Assembly: GCA_030431455.1 (NCBI GenBank) | Contig: JAUIJE010000014.1 | Coordinates: forward strand, 62,001 to 126,000 | Reading direction: 5' to 3' | From: a bacterium | GTDB lineage: Bacteria; Myxococcota; UBA727; JAUIJE01 | DNA: 64,000 bases | Shown: positions 32,150-40,973 of the stretch, piece by piece | Numbering within the stretch: position 1 is the stretch's first letter | Layout: every line of letters begins with the position of its first letter | Position numbers and translations under genes: made by a program | Notes under the pieces: generated by a model | What the model was told of the DNA's origin: nothing | What the model saw: the letters and a program-made list of their open reading frames with translations, nothing else | The model's database searches: none

Positions 32150-32509
32150 ATGGGAAGAAGCCAACCCGACGCCGAAGACCTGCTCACCGACGAAGACCTC
32201 GACACCTCCGCGTTCGACTGTTGCGACGACGTCGACGTGGTCCTGCAGCGCTGCCCCCGGTGCGGCCACATCTGGGCCGAGTGCCTGAGCTGTCACACCT
32301 GGTTCATCAACCTCGACAATCTCAATGCACGGTTTTCGTGTTTTCGCGAGTTCGACGAGGACCCGCCGCTGACCTGCGCGGCCTGCGAAAAGCCGTTCCG
32401 GTTGGACGCCACCGTCGAGGACTTCCTGCCCACCGCCGAACAAGTGGTGGACAAGGGCTACGGCCGGTACCTGATGCCCCACCTCCGCGCCAAGTACGAC
32501 GTCGATTAG
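32150..32509 (+). CDS. Small protein with zinc-ribbon-like Cys pairs
   Basis: 119 residues from the ATG at 32150, with GAGG eight bases upstream (a GTG at 32138 overlaps the previous stop). Cys pairs: F-D-C-C-D-D, R-C-P-R-C-G-H, E-C-L-S-C-H-T-W and T-C-A-A-C-E-K-P-F, compatible with one or two zinc ribbons. It is acidic and cytosolic, directly coupled to the BFD-like gene. I do not recognise the family. The pairing suggests metal or redox handling (inference). Confidence 0.7.
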   Translation: MGRSQPDAEDLLTDEDLDTSAFDCCDDVDVVLQRCPRCGHIWAECLSCHTWFINLDNLNARFSCFREFDEDPPLTCAACEKPFRLDATVEDFLPTAEQVVDKGYGRYLMPHLRAKYDVD

Positions 32510-32513
32510 AGCG

Positions 32514-35447
32514 CTATTCGTTGGTCCAGGCTTGGGTGGCGCTGACGGTGTAGCGCGGCGAGCCCGGGGGTTGGTTCTCGAGGGTGTTGAGGTGTTCGTC
32601 GAAGCCGAAGTCACGGCTGGGGGCGCTGTAGGTGTACTCGTCGGTGCCGCCGCAGCACAAGAAGTCCTCTTGGCTATACACAGAGGCGAACCCGATGACC
32701 AATGAGCCGCGAATGCGGTAGCTGCTCATCTTCTCGACGTGGCGGATGAGGTTGTGGATGCCGCCCGAGGAGTTGCCCGACGTGGCCGGCATCCAGCCGG
32801 TGAAGACCTCGGCGTTGAAGGTCATCGCGCTGCCGTTGCGCTTGTTGTAGTGGGTGGAGTCCGCGGCCATGTCCGTCCACGGCGCCTCGTCGTCTTCCCA
32901 GTTGTCCGAGGCCGCGGCGAGGCGGTCGTTGGCGAGCAGGAACGGCACGAAGTGGTAGTTGCTGTCGGTCTCGTCGAGTTCGTCGGGGTTGGTGTCGATG
33001 TTGATCTTGCCCACCGACCACATGGGCAGGTTGGTGGCGATGGTCAGGCCTTTGGGGAGGATGCCGCTTTTGACCGTGATTTTGCCCCCGGCCACGTTGC
33101 GGTTGACCTTGGGGTTGACGTAGCGGGCGTTGATCACCCGCACAATGTTGGTGCGTGCCCGGATGGGGTTGGTGTCGACGTCGTAGTTGTAGCGGGCGCA
33201 ATCGGGAATGGTGAAGGCGTTGGTGCTCGTGGGGATGCCGGGGGCGCCGAGCTCCTCAAACGGTCGACCGGCCAGGCTGGTCGAGCACAGGTTGTAGAGC
33301 AGGGCGTGGTTGGACACCGCCCCGCGGCGGTTGTCGTTGGAGTCGCTGGTGTTGAACGTCACCGTGGGCAGCGGTTGGTTGATGGCCGAGCTGGTGGGGT
33401 TGGCGGGGTCGGTGTAGTCGACGAGCCAGGGGTAGAGCTTGCGCAGCTCTTGGTAGTCGGCGCTCTCGCCCCCGCTCAACCCCGGGACGGTGTCGTTGAA
33501 CGAGCCTTGCCGCGGCCACTCTTGGGGGTGGCCTTGGGCGGCTTCGGTTTTGCCAAAGCCGTCCATGGCGCCGTCCCAGGTGTTGGTGATGTACACCACC
33601 CCGTTGAACTCCCGTCCGGACCCGTTGCACGTCCCGGGGAAATAGCTGCCGAGCTCGGAGCCGGTGCAGTCGGCGAGCGCGGCTTGGAACGCGGCCACGT
33701 CGAAGTTGAGGGGCAACATCTTGCCCCGGTCGGACTTGAACTTGGAGTCCTTGTTGCCGGTGTTGCTGCTGCTCTCGGCCCAGCCGGTGCGTTCGGTCTG
33801 GGGGCTGCGGTAGCCGGACCGGCTGCCGTTGAGAAGCGCGGCGTGCACGTCGAGGTCGACCTTGGGCAGCACCCCGAGCGACTGCTCGCACCGGGCGCGG
33901 TCGCCGGTGAGGCCCGAGGCGTCGACGAGGCAGCCCTCGGTGCTGTCGCCGCACTGGTCGTCGAGTTCGTCGTAGGTCGCGGGGCAGGCCCCGAGGGTGG
34001 AGCGGGCAAACTCGCCGGAGCTGGTCGAGCTGGTCTTGCCCACGTAGTGGCCGGGGTACCAATACAGGTCGCCGCTGCCGTGGTCTTTGCGGTGGATGGG
34101 GCCGTAGCTGACCACCGCGGGCGCGTCCGTCGACGGGTCGTAGGTCATCTTCATCACCCCGACGCCGTTTTGGTGGGTGCCGTAATAGGAGAAGCGGTCG
34201 GGCACGTCGGCTTCGGCGTTGCCCCAGGTCTGCAACGAGTTGATGTCGGTCTGGCCCACGCCGGCGATGCCTTCGATGCCCTCGAGGTCGAGTTCGGTGT
34301 GGTTGCCGGGGTGGTCCGACCAGATGGGTTTGCCCGGCCAGGTCCAGCCGTCCTCTTTGATGTACCAGACGCCGTTCACAATGCGAATGTCTGCCTTGAA
34401 CGCGAACTTTTGGTTGCGGATGTCGCCGGTGTCTTGCGACCGGACCGGGTCGATCACGAAGCGCGAGTTGGCCGACTTGCCCGCGTCGGGGTCGGAGCCA
34501 TTTTTGTAGGTGCAGTTGTTGAAGTTGGGGGCGTCGGCGGCATCGCAGTAGCGCAGCGACGAGTTCCAGCCGGCTTGGGAGTGCGGGTCGCCGCTGATGG
34601 GCAGGCGCAGCGGATTCACCCCGTGGGAGGAGTCTTGCAGCCGGCCCTCGAGGTCTTCGTCGGTCCATTGCTTCCAGTTTTTGCCCGAGCTTTTGCAGTT
34701 GGTGCAGCCGTGGTCATCGCTGCTCCCGATGCTGACGGTGGAGTTGTCCGCGAGCCGCACCTTGAGGGTGTTGGACCCGGAGTGGTTGTAGGTGCAGTGG
34801 CTGTCCCCATTTTTGTAGATCTCGCCCGAGGTCGTGACCCAGTCGACGGTGAGACCGCTGTTGCCGGCCAGGCACCAGCCGTAGTTGGAGTGGGCGCGGC
34901 CGGTCCAGTTCATGGTGGGGCCAGGGTGATCGTGGGCCCAGGTGTCGGCAAAGATGTAGAACTGAAACACCGAGAGCTGTCCCAGCACGACGTCGGCGGT
35001 CTGTTCGGCGGCGGTGTAGTTGGCTTGGTCACGCAGGCGCAACCCAATGCTGATGGGAATCTGGCGCGAGGTCATGCCCCGGAAGGGACCGTTGGGGATG
35101 TCGGCCCGGGCGGGGGCGCCGGTCTCGATCGCGAGCTGCTCGAGGTCGTAGCCCGCGGGGGTGATGGTGCTCTTGAGGGTGGCGTTGAAGTAGGCGTCGA
35201 GCTCGGCCTGGGTGGGCTCGGGGTTGGACGACAAGAACTGGTCGGCGAGCGCGACCACGGTGCGTTGCACCCCGTCCGCTTGGTAGAAGGTCTGTTTGCG
35301 CTGAAGCATCTTGCCGCCGGTGTTGGCGGTTTTTTCGACCTGGATGAGCATGACCACGAGACCCGCGGACAGCAGGGCGGCGAGCATCATCACCAGCAGC
35401 AGGATGTAGCCGCGGGGCGCAGAAGACGAGACGGGTCGGGTGGACAT
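32514..35447 (-). CDS. Very large PilX-like pseudopilin/adhesin
   Basis: 977 residues. It starts like PilX: a short basic leader (A-P-R-G-Y-I-L-L-L-V-M-M-L-A-A-L-L-S-A-G-L-V-V-M) with one N-terminal membrane helix (about 13-36), then the Q-T-F-Y-Q-A-D-G region. Known PilX proteins are under 250 residues. Here about 900 extracellular residues follow, rich in Asn, Ser, Trp and Asp, with some 20 Cys and repeated N-S-S, G-S and D-x-D stretches. GAAAGGA precedes the ATG. It is last in the fimT/gspH-pilV-pilW-pilX-like operon, a position where a PilY1 adhesin might be expected, and may supply that function itself (inference). Confidence 0.8.
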   Translation of the reverse strand: MSTRPVSSSAPRGYILLLVMMLAALLSAGLVVMLIQVEKTANTGGKMLQRKQTFYQADGVQRTVVALADQFLSSNPEPTQAELDAYFNATLKSTITPAGYDLEQLAIETGAPARADIPNGPFRGMTSRQIPISIGLRLRDQANYTAAEQTADVVLGQLSVFQFYIFADTWAHDHPGPTMNWTGRAHSNYGWCLAGNSGLTVDWVTTSGEIYKNGDSHCTYNHSGSNTLKVRLADNSTVSIGSSDDHGCTNCKSSGKNWKQWTDEDLEGRLQDSSHGVNPLRLPISGDPHSQAGWNSSLRYCDAADAPNFNNCTYKNGSDPDAGKSANSRFVIDPVRSQDTGDIRNQKFAFKADIRIVNGVWYIKEDGWTWPGKPIWSDHPGNHTELDLEGIEGIAGVGQTDINSLQTWGNAEADVPDRFSYYGTHQNGVGVMKMTYDPSTDAPAVVSYGPIHRKDHGSGDLYWYPGHYVGKTSSTSSGEFARSTLGACPATYDELDDQCGDSTEGCLVDASGLTGDRARCEQSLGVLPKVDLDVHAALLNGSRSGYRSPQTERTGWAESSSNTGNKDSKFKSDRGKMLPLNFDVAAFQAALADCTGSELGSYFPGTCNGSGREFNGVVYITNTWDGAMDGFGKTEAAQGHPQEWPRQGSFNDTVPGLSGGESADYQELRKLYPWLVDYTDPANPTSSAINQPLPTVTFNTSDSNDNRRGAVSNHALLYNLCSTSLAGRPFEELGAPGIPTSTNAFTIPDCARYNYDVDTNPIRARTNIVRVINARYVNPKVNRNVAGGKITVKSGILPKGLTIATNLPMWSVGKINIDTNPDELDETDSNYHFVPFLLANDRLAAASDNWEDDEAPWTDMAADSTHYNKRNGSAMTFNAEVFTGWMPATSGNSSGGIHNLIRHVEKMSSYRIRGSLVIGFASVYSQEDFLCCGGTDEYTYSAPSRDFGFDEHLNTLENQPPGSPRYTVSATQAWTNE

Positions 35448-35476
35448 GCACGGTCCTTTCGACGAGGAAAGGGGAA

Positions 35477-36487
35477 TCAGAAGAAGAGGAGCAGGTTGCG
35501 AAACCCGGTGGTGCCGACCACCGGGCGCATCAACCAGCTTTTGGTTTTGCTGCGGGTGGGCCCGTTGAGAATTTGGGCCGCGCTGGCGGTGGTGCGGGAG
35601 GGGGCGAAGGCCCCGGTGATGAGCCCGATGCGCAACGTGCGCAAGCCGCCGGGAGAGTTGCTGTCGTAGTTGGGGGCGAAGGTGTCGACCTTGTTGTCCG
35701 AGTCGGTGTCGAACCCGTACTCAAACTGAATGTCAAAGATGTGGGGGGCGAGCATCGCCACCGAGGGTTCGCCGGCGTCGTCGGGGCGCACCATGCGCAG
35801 GGTGTTGTCGCTGGGATCGCGGAACACGGTGTAGACCGCGCCCAGTGTCATGGTGCCGCCGTCGTAGTTGGCGTTGGTGACGTCGGGTTCGGTCTCGTAG
35901 CCGGAGGCGGTGGTGGCGAGGTCACAGCCACAGCCGGTGCCGTTGGGATCGTTGATGGGGCTGTTGCACCGGCGGGTGGCCCACCCTGCCGTGACATTGG
36001 GTTGGTGCAGGACCATGACCTGGTCCTGCATGAACACGTCAAAGGTGTCGCCGTTGAGGGTGGGGCAGTCGTCCGCGGACCCGTCGTTGTCGGCATCGAT
36101 GCGGTTGCTGATCAGCACCTGGTCCCCGGTCACCGACGAGATCGAGAACGGTCGGGCCTCAAAGCTGGTGAAGTGGATGCGGTCGGAGCTGTCGCAGGCG
36201 GCCAGCGAGACACTCTCGATGGTGAGGGCCCCGCAGTCGTCGTCGACGACCAGGGCGGACTGGGGCCGGACCGAGCCTCCCCCGACCTGCTGGAGCTCGG
36301 TGGTGAGGACATCGAGGAGCATCTTGGCTTCCTCATCGGCGGTGGCCTGTTGGCCAAGGCGGTTGCCTTGGGCGATGAGCTGCATGGACGCGGACACCGC
36401 GGCGGCGGCGATGAGGCCGCTGACCACCGTGGCCACGGTGAGCTCGATGAGGGTGAAGCCGCGGGGATGGATCGATCGTCGGGTCAT
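35477..36487 (-). CDS. PilW-like minor pseudopilin
   Basis: 336 residues from the ATG at 36487, which overlaps the upstream stop (ATGA). Type IV prepilin signature R-G-F-T-L-I-E-L-T-V (cleavage after the Gly) and a hydrophobic helix (about 10-32). The long globular part has N-R-I-D-A-D-N-D-G-S-A-D-D-C, a C-G-C pair and F-E-Y-G-F-D-T-D-S-D-N-K-V-D, common in PilW-type proteins. Probably part of the pilus tip-initiation complex with its operon partners. Confidence 0.85.
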   Translation of the reverse strand: MTRRSIHPRGFTLIELTVATVVSGLIAAAAVSASMQLIAQGNRLGQQATADEEAKMLLDVLTTELQQVGGGSVRPQSALVVDDDCGALTIESVSLAACDSSDRIHFTSFEARPFSISSVTGDQVLISNRIDADNDGSADDCPTLNGDTFDVFMQDQVMVLHQPNVTAGWATRRCNSPINDPNGTGCGCDLATTASGYETEPDVTNANYDGGTMTLGAVYTVFRDPSDNTLRMVRPDDAGEPSVAMLAPHIFDIQFEYGFDTDSDNKVDTFAPNYDSNSPGGLRTLRIGLITGAFAPSRTTASAAQILNGPTRSKTKSWLMRPVVGTTGFRNLLLFF

Positions 36488-36879
36488 GGTCGATTGCTCT
36501 GCAGCTGGAGTTGACGGTTGCCGAGCTTCTCCGCCCATTGCACGCGGAGGTCGATGCTGCGCACCCCGGGGACGGGGTCGGCGGCCACCACGTTCCAGGT
36601 CACGGTGTAGGCGCCGCCGGGTACTTCGATCCCATTGGCATTGTACGTGCGCGAGAACGTGCCGCCCTCGACGATGCTGCCGTCGTCGCGCTGGACCAAG
36701 AGCAGCTCTTCCATGACCTGCTCCCCCACCGCGAGGGCTTCGGTCATCTTTTGCTGGTGGGCGTACTGGTGGGCGACGAAGATGAAGCCGCCGATGAGCC
36801 CGGCGAACACCGCGAGGAACACGGTGCCCGCGACCATCGCCTCGACGAGGGTGAACCCCTTGGGTGCCGGTCTGGTCAT
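36484..36879 (-). CDS. PilV-like minor pseudopilin
   Basis: 131 residues from the ATG at 36879, again overlapping the upstream TGA (ATGA). Prepilin site K-G-F-T-L-V-E-A-M-V with the conserved Glu at +5, then a hydrophobic helix (about 10-33). A short globular domain includes E-E-L-L-L-V-Q-R-D-D-G-S and V-R-S-I-D-L-R-V-Q-W. It is translationally coupled on both sides within the pseudopilin operon. Confidence 0.87.
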   Translation of the reverse strand: MTRPAPKGFTLVEAMVAGTVFLAVFAGLIGGFIFVAHQYAHQQKMTEALAVGEQVMEELLLVQRDDGSIVEGGTFSRTYNANGIEVPGGAYTVTWNVVAADPVPGVRSIDLRVQWAEKLGNRQLQLQSNRP

Positions 36880-37448
36880 TCCATCTCCACGGTGCCGATG
36901 GCGGGCCAGACCTTCACGGTGGTGGTCTTGCCCGTGATTTTGTTGGTGATCGCGAACGCCCCGTACTCGTCGTACGCCGTGCCCCCCCGCCGCTCGAACT
37001 GAAACGGCGTCTGCGGGGCGCCGGACACGGTGGGGGTCGAGATTTCGACGAGCTTGGTGTCCACCGACTGTTGCAGGGTGGAGAGCGAGGCGCAGTCGCC
37101 GGTGGTGGCTTCGGGCCCGACGGTGATGGTCCCGTTGCTGCCGTCGACGGTCACGTCGATGTCGCACAGGGTGGTGCGGGCTTGGTTGCGGGCCAGGCGG
37201 ATCATTTGGGTATAGCGCTCGATCTGGCTGCGGGCGCGTTGTTTGCGAATGGCGGCGGTGAAGTTGGGCACCGCCATCGCCGCGAGCAGGCCGCTGATGG
37301 CGATGACGAGCATGATCTCGCCCAACGTAAATCCGCGCGGGGCCTTGCCGCCCCGGGTCGGTGCTCGCCGCGTCGCGGGGGCCCCGGCGGGTGCCATCCC
37401 ACGAGCAGTGAGCGAAGTGTCATGAACGCCCCAACGCGACCTGATCAT
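36876..37448 (-). CDS. GspH/FimT-like pseudopilin
   Basis: 190 residues. The ATG at 37448 has GGGAG upstream. The prepilin motif R-G-F-T-L-G-E-I-M-L lies at about residues 38-47, giving an unusually long leader of 38 residues; a later start at M18 would shorten it. The helix A-I-S-G-L-L-A-A-M-A-V-P-N-F-T-A-A-I is typical of FimT/GspH, followed by the beta domain. It is first gene of the minor-pseudopilin operon, with a 6-5-6 inverted repeat 57 bases ahead of the start. Confidence 0.87.
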   Translation of the reverse strand: MIRSRWGVHDTSLTARGMAPAGAPATRRAPTRGGKAPRGFTLGEIMLVIAISGLLAAMAVPNFTAAIRKQRARSQIERYTQMIRLARNQARTTLCDIDVTVDGSNGTITVGPEATTGDCASLSTLQQSVDTKLVEISTPTVSGAPQTPFQFERRGGTAYDEYGAFAITNKITGKTTTVKVWPAIGTVEME

Positions 37449-37504
37449 CTTGCTCCCCGCTGTCTCACTTTGAAGGTACCGCGTTCATAGAAAGCATACG
37501 CGCA

Positions 37505-37521
37505 TGACCCTAAATGGGTCA
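37505..37521. promoter_or_regulatory. Inverted repeat in the pseudopilin operon promoter region
   Basis: TGACCC-TAAAT-GGGTCA, perfect 6-bp arms, AT-rich centre. It is the only such element in the 37449-37620 gap and lies upstream of the pseudopilin operon. A regulator-binding site is likely but unidentified. Confidence 0.45.
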
Positions 37522-37620
37522 CAACCGATCACGCTAGCTTGCTGGGATCTGGATCGCGAGTTTGCGGACGGATCGACGCCAGGCGGGCCGCGTCGACGCC
37601 ATTTGCCGACATACACGGAC

Positions 37621-37646
37621 ACCGGCCCCCTGAGACAGGGGCCGGT
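37621..37646. terminator. Hairpin, possible terminator of the 37689-38345 gene
   Basis: ACCGGCCCC pairs with GGGGCCGGT (9 bp, 8-base loop). No T-run follows in either direction, so it may need Rho or only protect the transcript end. Confidence 0.4.
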
Positions 37647-37688
37647 TCATGTTCGAGGTTGTGTCGAAATGAAACGGTACCGGGGCGT

Positions 37689-38345
37689 TCAGCCCAGGGC
37701 GCCCTTCAGCTGGGCGCAGAGGTCGCGGACCTCACTGGAGCCGGTGGTCAGCTCCACGTTCTGGATGCGTCCCTTGAGCAGATTCTTGCTCTTGGTGGCC
37801 GGGCCGTCGACAAGCCCGAGCAGGCCTTGGAGGGCTTCGCGGAGCACATCGTCGTCGGGGTGAGACAGCACCCGGCTGAGCACGTCGAAATCCGCGGGCA
37901 GGGCAAAGCCGGCGTCGCGCAGCTCGTTGACCGCTTTTTCGGTCTGCACGGGCGAGACCGCGGCCTTGAGCGCCTTTTCGAGCTCAGCCTTTTTGCTGCC
38001 CCCGCCCGCGATGCGGCGCCGGGACGACGGGCCCGCGGCGGCGGCCTTCTTCTTCTTGCTCTTGCCCTTGGCCGCGGGGGCCGGGGGCGGCTCCTCGTCG
38101 ACCTTTTCAAAGCCGAAGTCCTCGGCCCCGGGCCGGGTGGCGAGCATGTCTTTCAAGTTCTGCGGGAGCTCCCGCTTGCCGTCGAAAAACTCGTGCAGCT
38201 GCGCCTTGTACTTGTCGTAGGCGGTGCCCTTGGCCACGCGCGCCTTCAGGCTTGCTTCGTCGGGTGCCGCGCTCGTCTTGCCGTCCATGCGCACACGGTC
38301 CGGCAGGGTGGCGGTGGAAACCTCGCGTCGTCCGCGAAAACCCAT
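37689..38345 (-). CDS. Hypothetical cytosolic protein with Lys/Ala-rich linker
   Basis: 218 residues from the ATG at 38345 (GGAGG upstream). The N-terminal helical part (about 20-75) has D-K-Y-K-A-Q-L-H-E-F-F-D-G-K-R-E-L-P. A basic, low-complexity linker follows (about 85-115: K-G-K-S-K-K-K-K-A-A-A). The C-terminal helical domain (about 120-218) looks like one or two HEAT-type repeats (L-S-R-V-L-S-H-P-D-D-D-V-L-R-E-A-L-Q-G-L-L). Such a layout suggests a protein- or nucleic-acid-binding adaptor, but no family is recognised. Bases 38346-38605 upstream hold nothing I can support. Confidence 0.65.
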   Translation of the reverse strand: MGFRGRREVSTATLPDRVRMDGKTSAAPDEASLKARVAKGTAYDKYKAQLHEFFDGKRELPQNLKDMLATRPGAEDFGFEKVDEEPPPAPAAKGKSKKKKAAAAGPSSRRRIAGGGSKKAELEKALKAAVSPVQTEKAVNELRDAGFALPADFDVLSRVLSHPDDDVLREALQGLLGLVDGPATKSKNLLKGRIQNVELTTGSSEVRDLCAQLKGALG

Positions 38346-38605
38346 TTGTCCTCCATCCAAAAGCCCACAGATCGGATCCTGTTCGCCGCGAATGGCCCCC
38401 ATGCCGTTCGCTCTGGATTCTCGTTTTCGTGGGCACGCTGTTTGGTCCAGCTTGACCAGAGTATAGGTGCCCGGTCTGGCCGGACAAACCAGAAAACCAT
38501 CGGGCCGGCCCAATTGTTCAAAAAAAACCGCTTAGTACCAGCCCGCGGGGAGAAATTTTCGTGTGCCGTCGGCGGCTTGGGCGCGCTTGTTCAGGCGGGG
38601 TCTCG

Positions 38606-39244
38606 TTATCCCCGCACGACCTCGAGCGCGACCCCGGGCTGATCCCGCCCCCCGTACAACACCCGCCACGCGTCCGACCCGGTGAACACGACCTCGTCGT
38701 CGTCGATGCTCTCGGCCAACATCACCTGCCCGCGGAACGCGCGCCGCGCGGCGATGAACCCGCACAGCGACAGCGCCATCATCAATGCCCATGCACACGC
38801 CACCACGAGATGGTGCGCAGGCACGAACAGCGCGAGGGGCGGCGCGCACATCGCAAACCCGCCCGCGAGGGTGGCGCTCACGTCCCGCCACCGTTTGCCG
38901 GCGAGGTGCCGATCCGCGCACACCCGGCACAAGGGCATGTCGATGTCCGCCTTGCGGCGCGACGAGACGATCAACCCCGTGAGCACCGGGAAGAGCAACG
39001 GGATCGCCACCGAGAGCGGCAAGAACGCCATCAGCATCGGGGGCAATTGGGTAAAGCGCACCGTGGTGCGGCGCGAGCCCGTGACCCGGCCGCATTGCGC
39101 GCAACCGCACGATTGGATGCCCTGCTCGGACAACAACCGTTTGTCGATGCGGACCCGGGTGTGGCTTTGCGTGTGCGGGATCAGGTCCCCGCGGCCCCCG
39201 ACCCCGACGGGAAGGTGGTGGTGTGATGTTGGTTCTGCGCCCAT
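38606..39244 (-). CDS. Membrane protein with Cys pairs, unrecognised
   Basis: 212 residues. A cytosolic N-terminal Cys-rich segment (C-G-C-A-Q-C-G, about 46-52) is followed by four likely membrane helices (about 68-92, 122-138, 140-160 and one weaker). Between the first two is a loop with L-C-R-V-C-A-D-R-H. The paired C-x-x-C sites suggest a zinc-ribbon-like fold on the cytosolic side. Weak ribosome-binding site; start uncertain. Function unknown. Confidence 0.6.
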   Translation of the reverse strand: MGAEPTSHHHLPVGVGGRGDLIPHTQSHTRVRIDKRLLSEQGIQSCGCAQCGRVTGSRRTTVRFTQLPPMLMAFLPLSVAIPLLFPVLTGLIVSSRRKADIDMPLCRVCADRHLAGKRWRDVSATLAGGFAMCAPPLALFVPAHHLVVACAWALMMALSLCGFIAARRAFRGQVMLAESIDDDEVVFTGSDAWRVLYGGRDQPGVALEVVRG

Positions 39245-39419
39245 CTGTACTCTCGTGAAGCCCGAAACCCCTGGGGCTTAGGACAATGATAGACGGCCTG
39301 GGCGAAATCGCACATGCGCCAGTGGGGCATTGGGACACTCCGGATCTGGCCCCCGCGTTCTGGTCTCGAGCGCTCGTGCTTTGAACCCGGGAGCGCCGGG
39401 CGCGGCTTGCGTTTTGGAT

Positions 39420-40874
39420 CTACTCGTCGAGCAAATAGAGCCCCACGGTGCCGACCCCGCCGAGGGCGGCCACGGTGCCCGCCACCAACAGGCCGGCGGC
39501 TTCGGCGATGGCCAACACCATCAAGCGGGCCTGCAGCGCTTCGTGTTCGGCGGGGGACAGGGTGCCGGCGTCGACCTGCAGGCGCGCGTTCTGCGACCAG
39601 TAGGCCGTGCCGAGCAACCCGGCGCCGAGCCCCACGAACGCCACCACCCCCGCCGCCGAGATCCCGAGCGGCACGTAGGTCCACCACGGCGCGGGGGGCG
39701 CAGGGGGCGGGCCCAGCGCGTGGTGCAGCGGGGTGTCGCGCGTGCCCACCCGGGTGGGGCCGTTGTCGCCGATGTCGCTGGCCTCGACGTAATACTCGAT
39801 GGCCGCGACCTCGGCGGGGGGCACGATGTCGACCGCGTAGGTGGGGGCCGCGAGCACGTGCATCGGCCGGTGCTCGAAGGGCCCGCTCGACGAGAACCGA
39901 TAGGCCACCTGCACGCGGCCGACCCCGGTGTCGTCGACGACCTGGGCGGTGACCGTGACCTCGCCCTCGGCGCCGCCCCCGACCACGCCGACGTTGGCGA
40001 TGCTCGGGGGCGTGGTGTCGTGGCGGACCCGCAACAGGATGTCGGCGACCGGCGCGCCCTGTCGCTCGATCAGCAACGCGACGTCGTCGAAGGTGGTCTC
40101 GGACAAGGCGACATCGAGCACCAACGTCGGGTTGCCGTCGGGCGCGCGGCGGGCGAGCGTCACCCCGGGGGGACCGAGCACGTCGAGGGTGTGCAGGTCC
40201 ACCGCCACCGGGCTTTTGACGTCGAGGGTCACGGTGTGGCGCCCGCCGGGGAACAGTGGCTCGTCGCCGCGCCGGGTCACGGTGATGGGCAACACCTGGA
40301 CCGCGACCTTGCCCACCGCGAGGCCCTCTTGGGGCTTGCACACGATGAGATTTTCCCCGGGGCGGAACAGCACCACCCGCGGGCCAAAGGCCATCTCGGG
40401 CGCGGCGCACAGAGAGCCGGGGGGGGCGAGGAAGGTGGCCCCGGGGAGGGCGGTGGGCGCGGCGCGGTCGTCGAGCAGGCCCGTCGCCCCTTGGGGCACG
40501 GTGAGCGCGGCCACGGTGATCGACAGGGCATCGCTCGGTTCGGTGGGGCGGCCGGCGGCGTCGATGGCGAAGACGGTGGCCCGGTATTGCCCGGGTGAGA
40601 GGTTGTCGAACGTCACCCGGCGGGCGTCTTTGTCCACCGCGCGATCGGTCACCGGCCGGCCTTCGTCGTCGGTGAGGATGACCTGGTACCGGGCCGCGCC
40701 GGGCACCGGGGTGAACCGGGCTTGCACCGTGGCCGGGGCCTTGGGCAGTTGCAAAAAGAACGGCGCCTCGGTGCTGGTCCATTGCGGGGTGGGCAAATCG
40801 CTGGGCGCCTCCTGGGCAGCCGCGGGGGTGCACAGAAGCATTGGCAACAGGAGGGCGGGCAGGGGGCGGGGCAC
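39420..40874 (-). CDS. Exported fibronectin III-like protein with C-terminal membrane anchor
   Basis: 484 residues from a GTG at 40874 (a TTG at 40886 adds four). Signal peptide P-R-P-L-P-A-L-L-L-P-M-L-L-C-T-P-A-A-A. A fibronectin-III-like module (about 45-120: A-R-Y-Q-V-I-L-T-D, G-Q-Y-R-A-T-V-F-A-I-D) is followed by an uncharacterised beta region and a later Ig-like part (about 310-375: A-Q-V-V-D-D-T-G-V-G, E-Y-Y-V-E-A-S-D). Two C-terminal hydrophobic helices (about 400-425 and 455-478) would anchor it. It is divergent from the histidine kinase gene by 99 bases. Function unknown. Confidence 0.65.
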   Translation of the reverse strand: MPRPLPALLLPMLLCTPAAAQEAPSDLPTPQWTSTEAPFFLQLPKAPATVQARFTPVPGAARYQVILTDDEGRPVTDRAVDKDARRVTFDNLSPGQYRATVFAIDAAGRPTEPSDALSITVAALTVPQGATGLLDDRAAPTALPGATFLAPPGSLCAAPEMAFGPRVVLFRPGENLIVCKPQEGLAVGKVAVQVLPITVTRRGDEPLFPGGRHTVTLDVKSPVAVDLHTLDVLGPPGVTLARRAPDGNPTLVLDVALSETTFDDVALLIERQGAPVADILLRVRHDTTPPSIANVGVVGGGAEGEVTVTAQVVDDTGVGRVQVAYRFSSSGPFEHRPMHVLAAPTYAVDIVPPAEVAAIEYYVEASDIGDNGPTRVGTRDTPLHHALGPPPAPPAPWWTYVPLGISAAGVVAFVGLGAGLLGTAYWSQNARLQVDAGTLSPAEHEALQARLMVLAIAEAAGLLVAGTVAALGGVGTVGLYLLDE

Positions 40875-40973
40875 GGGGACAGCCAACCGGGGGAGTGTTT
40901 CACGCGGCGGGCGGCGACTTCAAAATCCCGGCCGCCGACGACAGAGCGGGGCAGCCGGGGTACAGTGCCGGCC

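Noticed and set aside
38346-38605. Possible small gene or RNA in the gap between 38345 and 38606
   Set aside because: Short frames lack ribosome-binding sites and sensible composition; no tRNA or hairpin with T-run seen.
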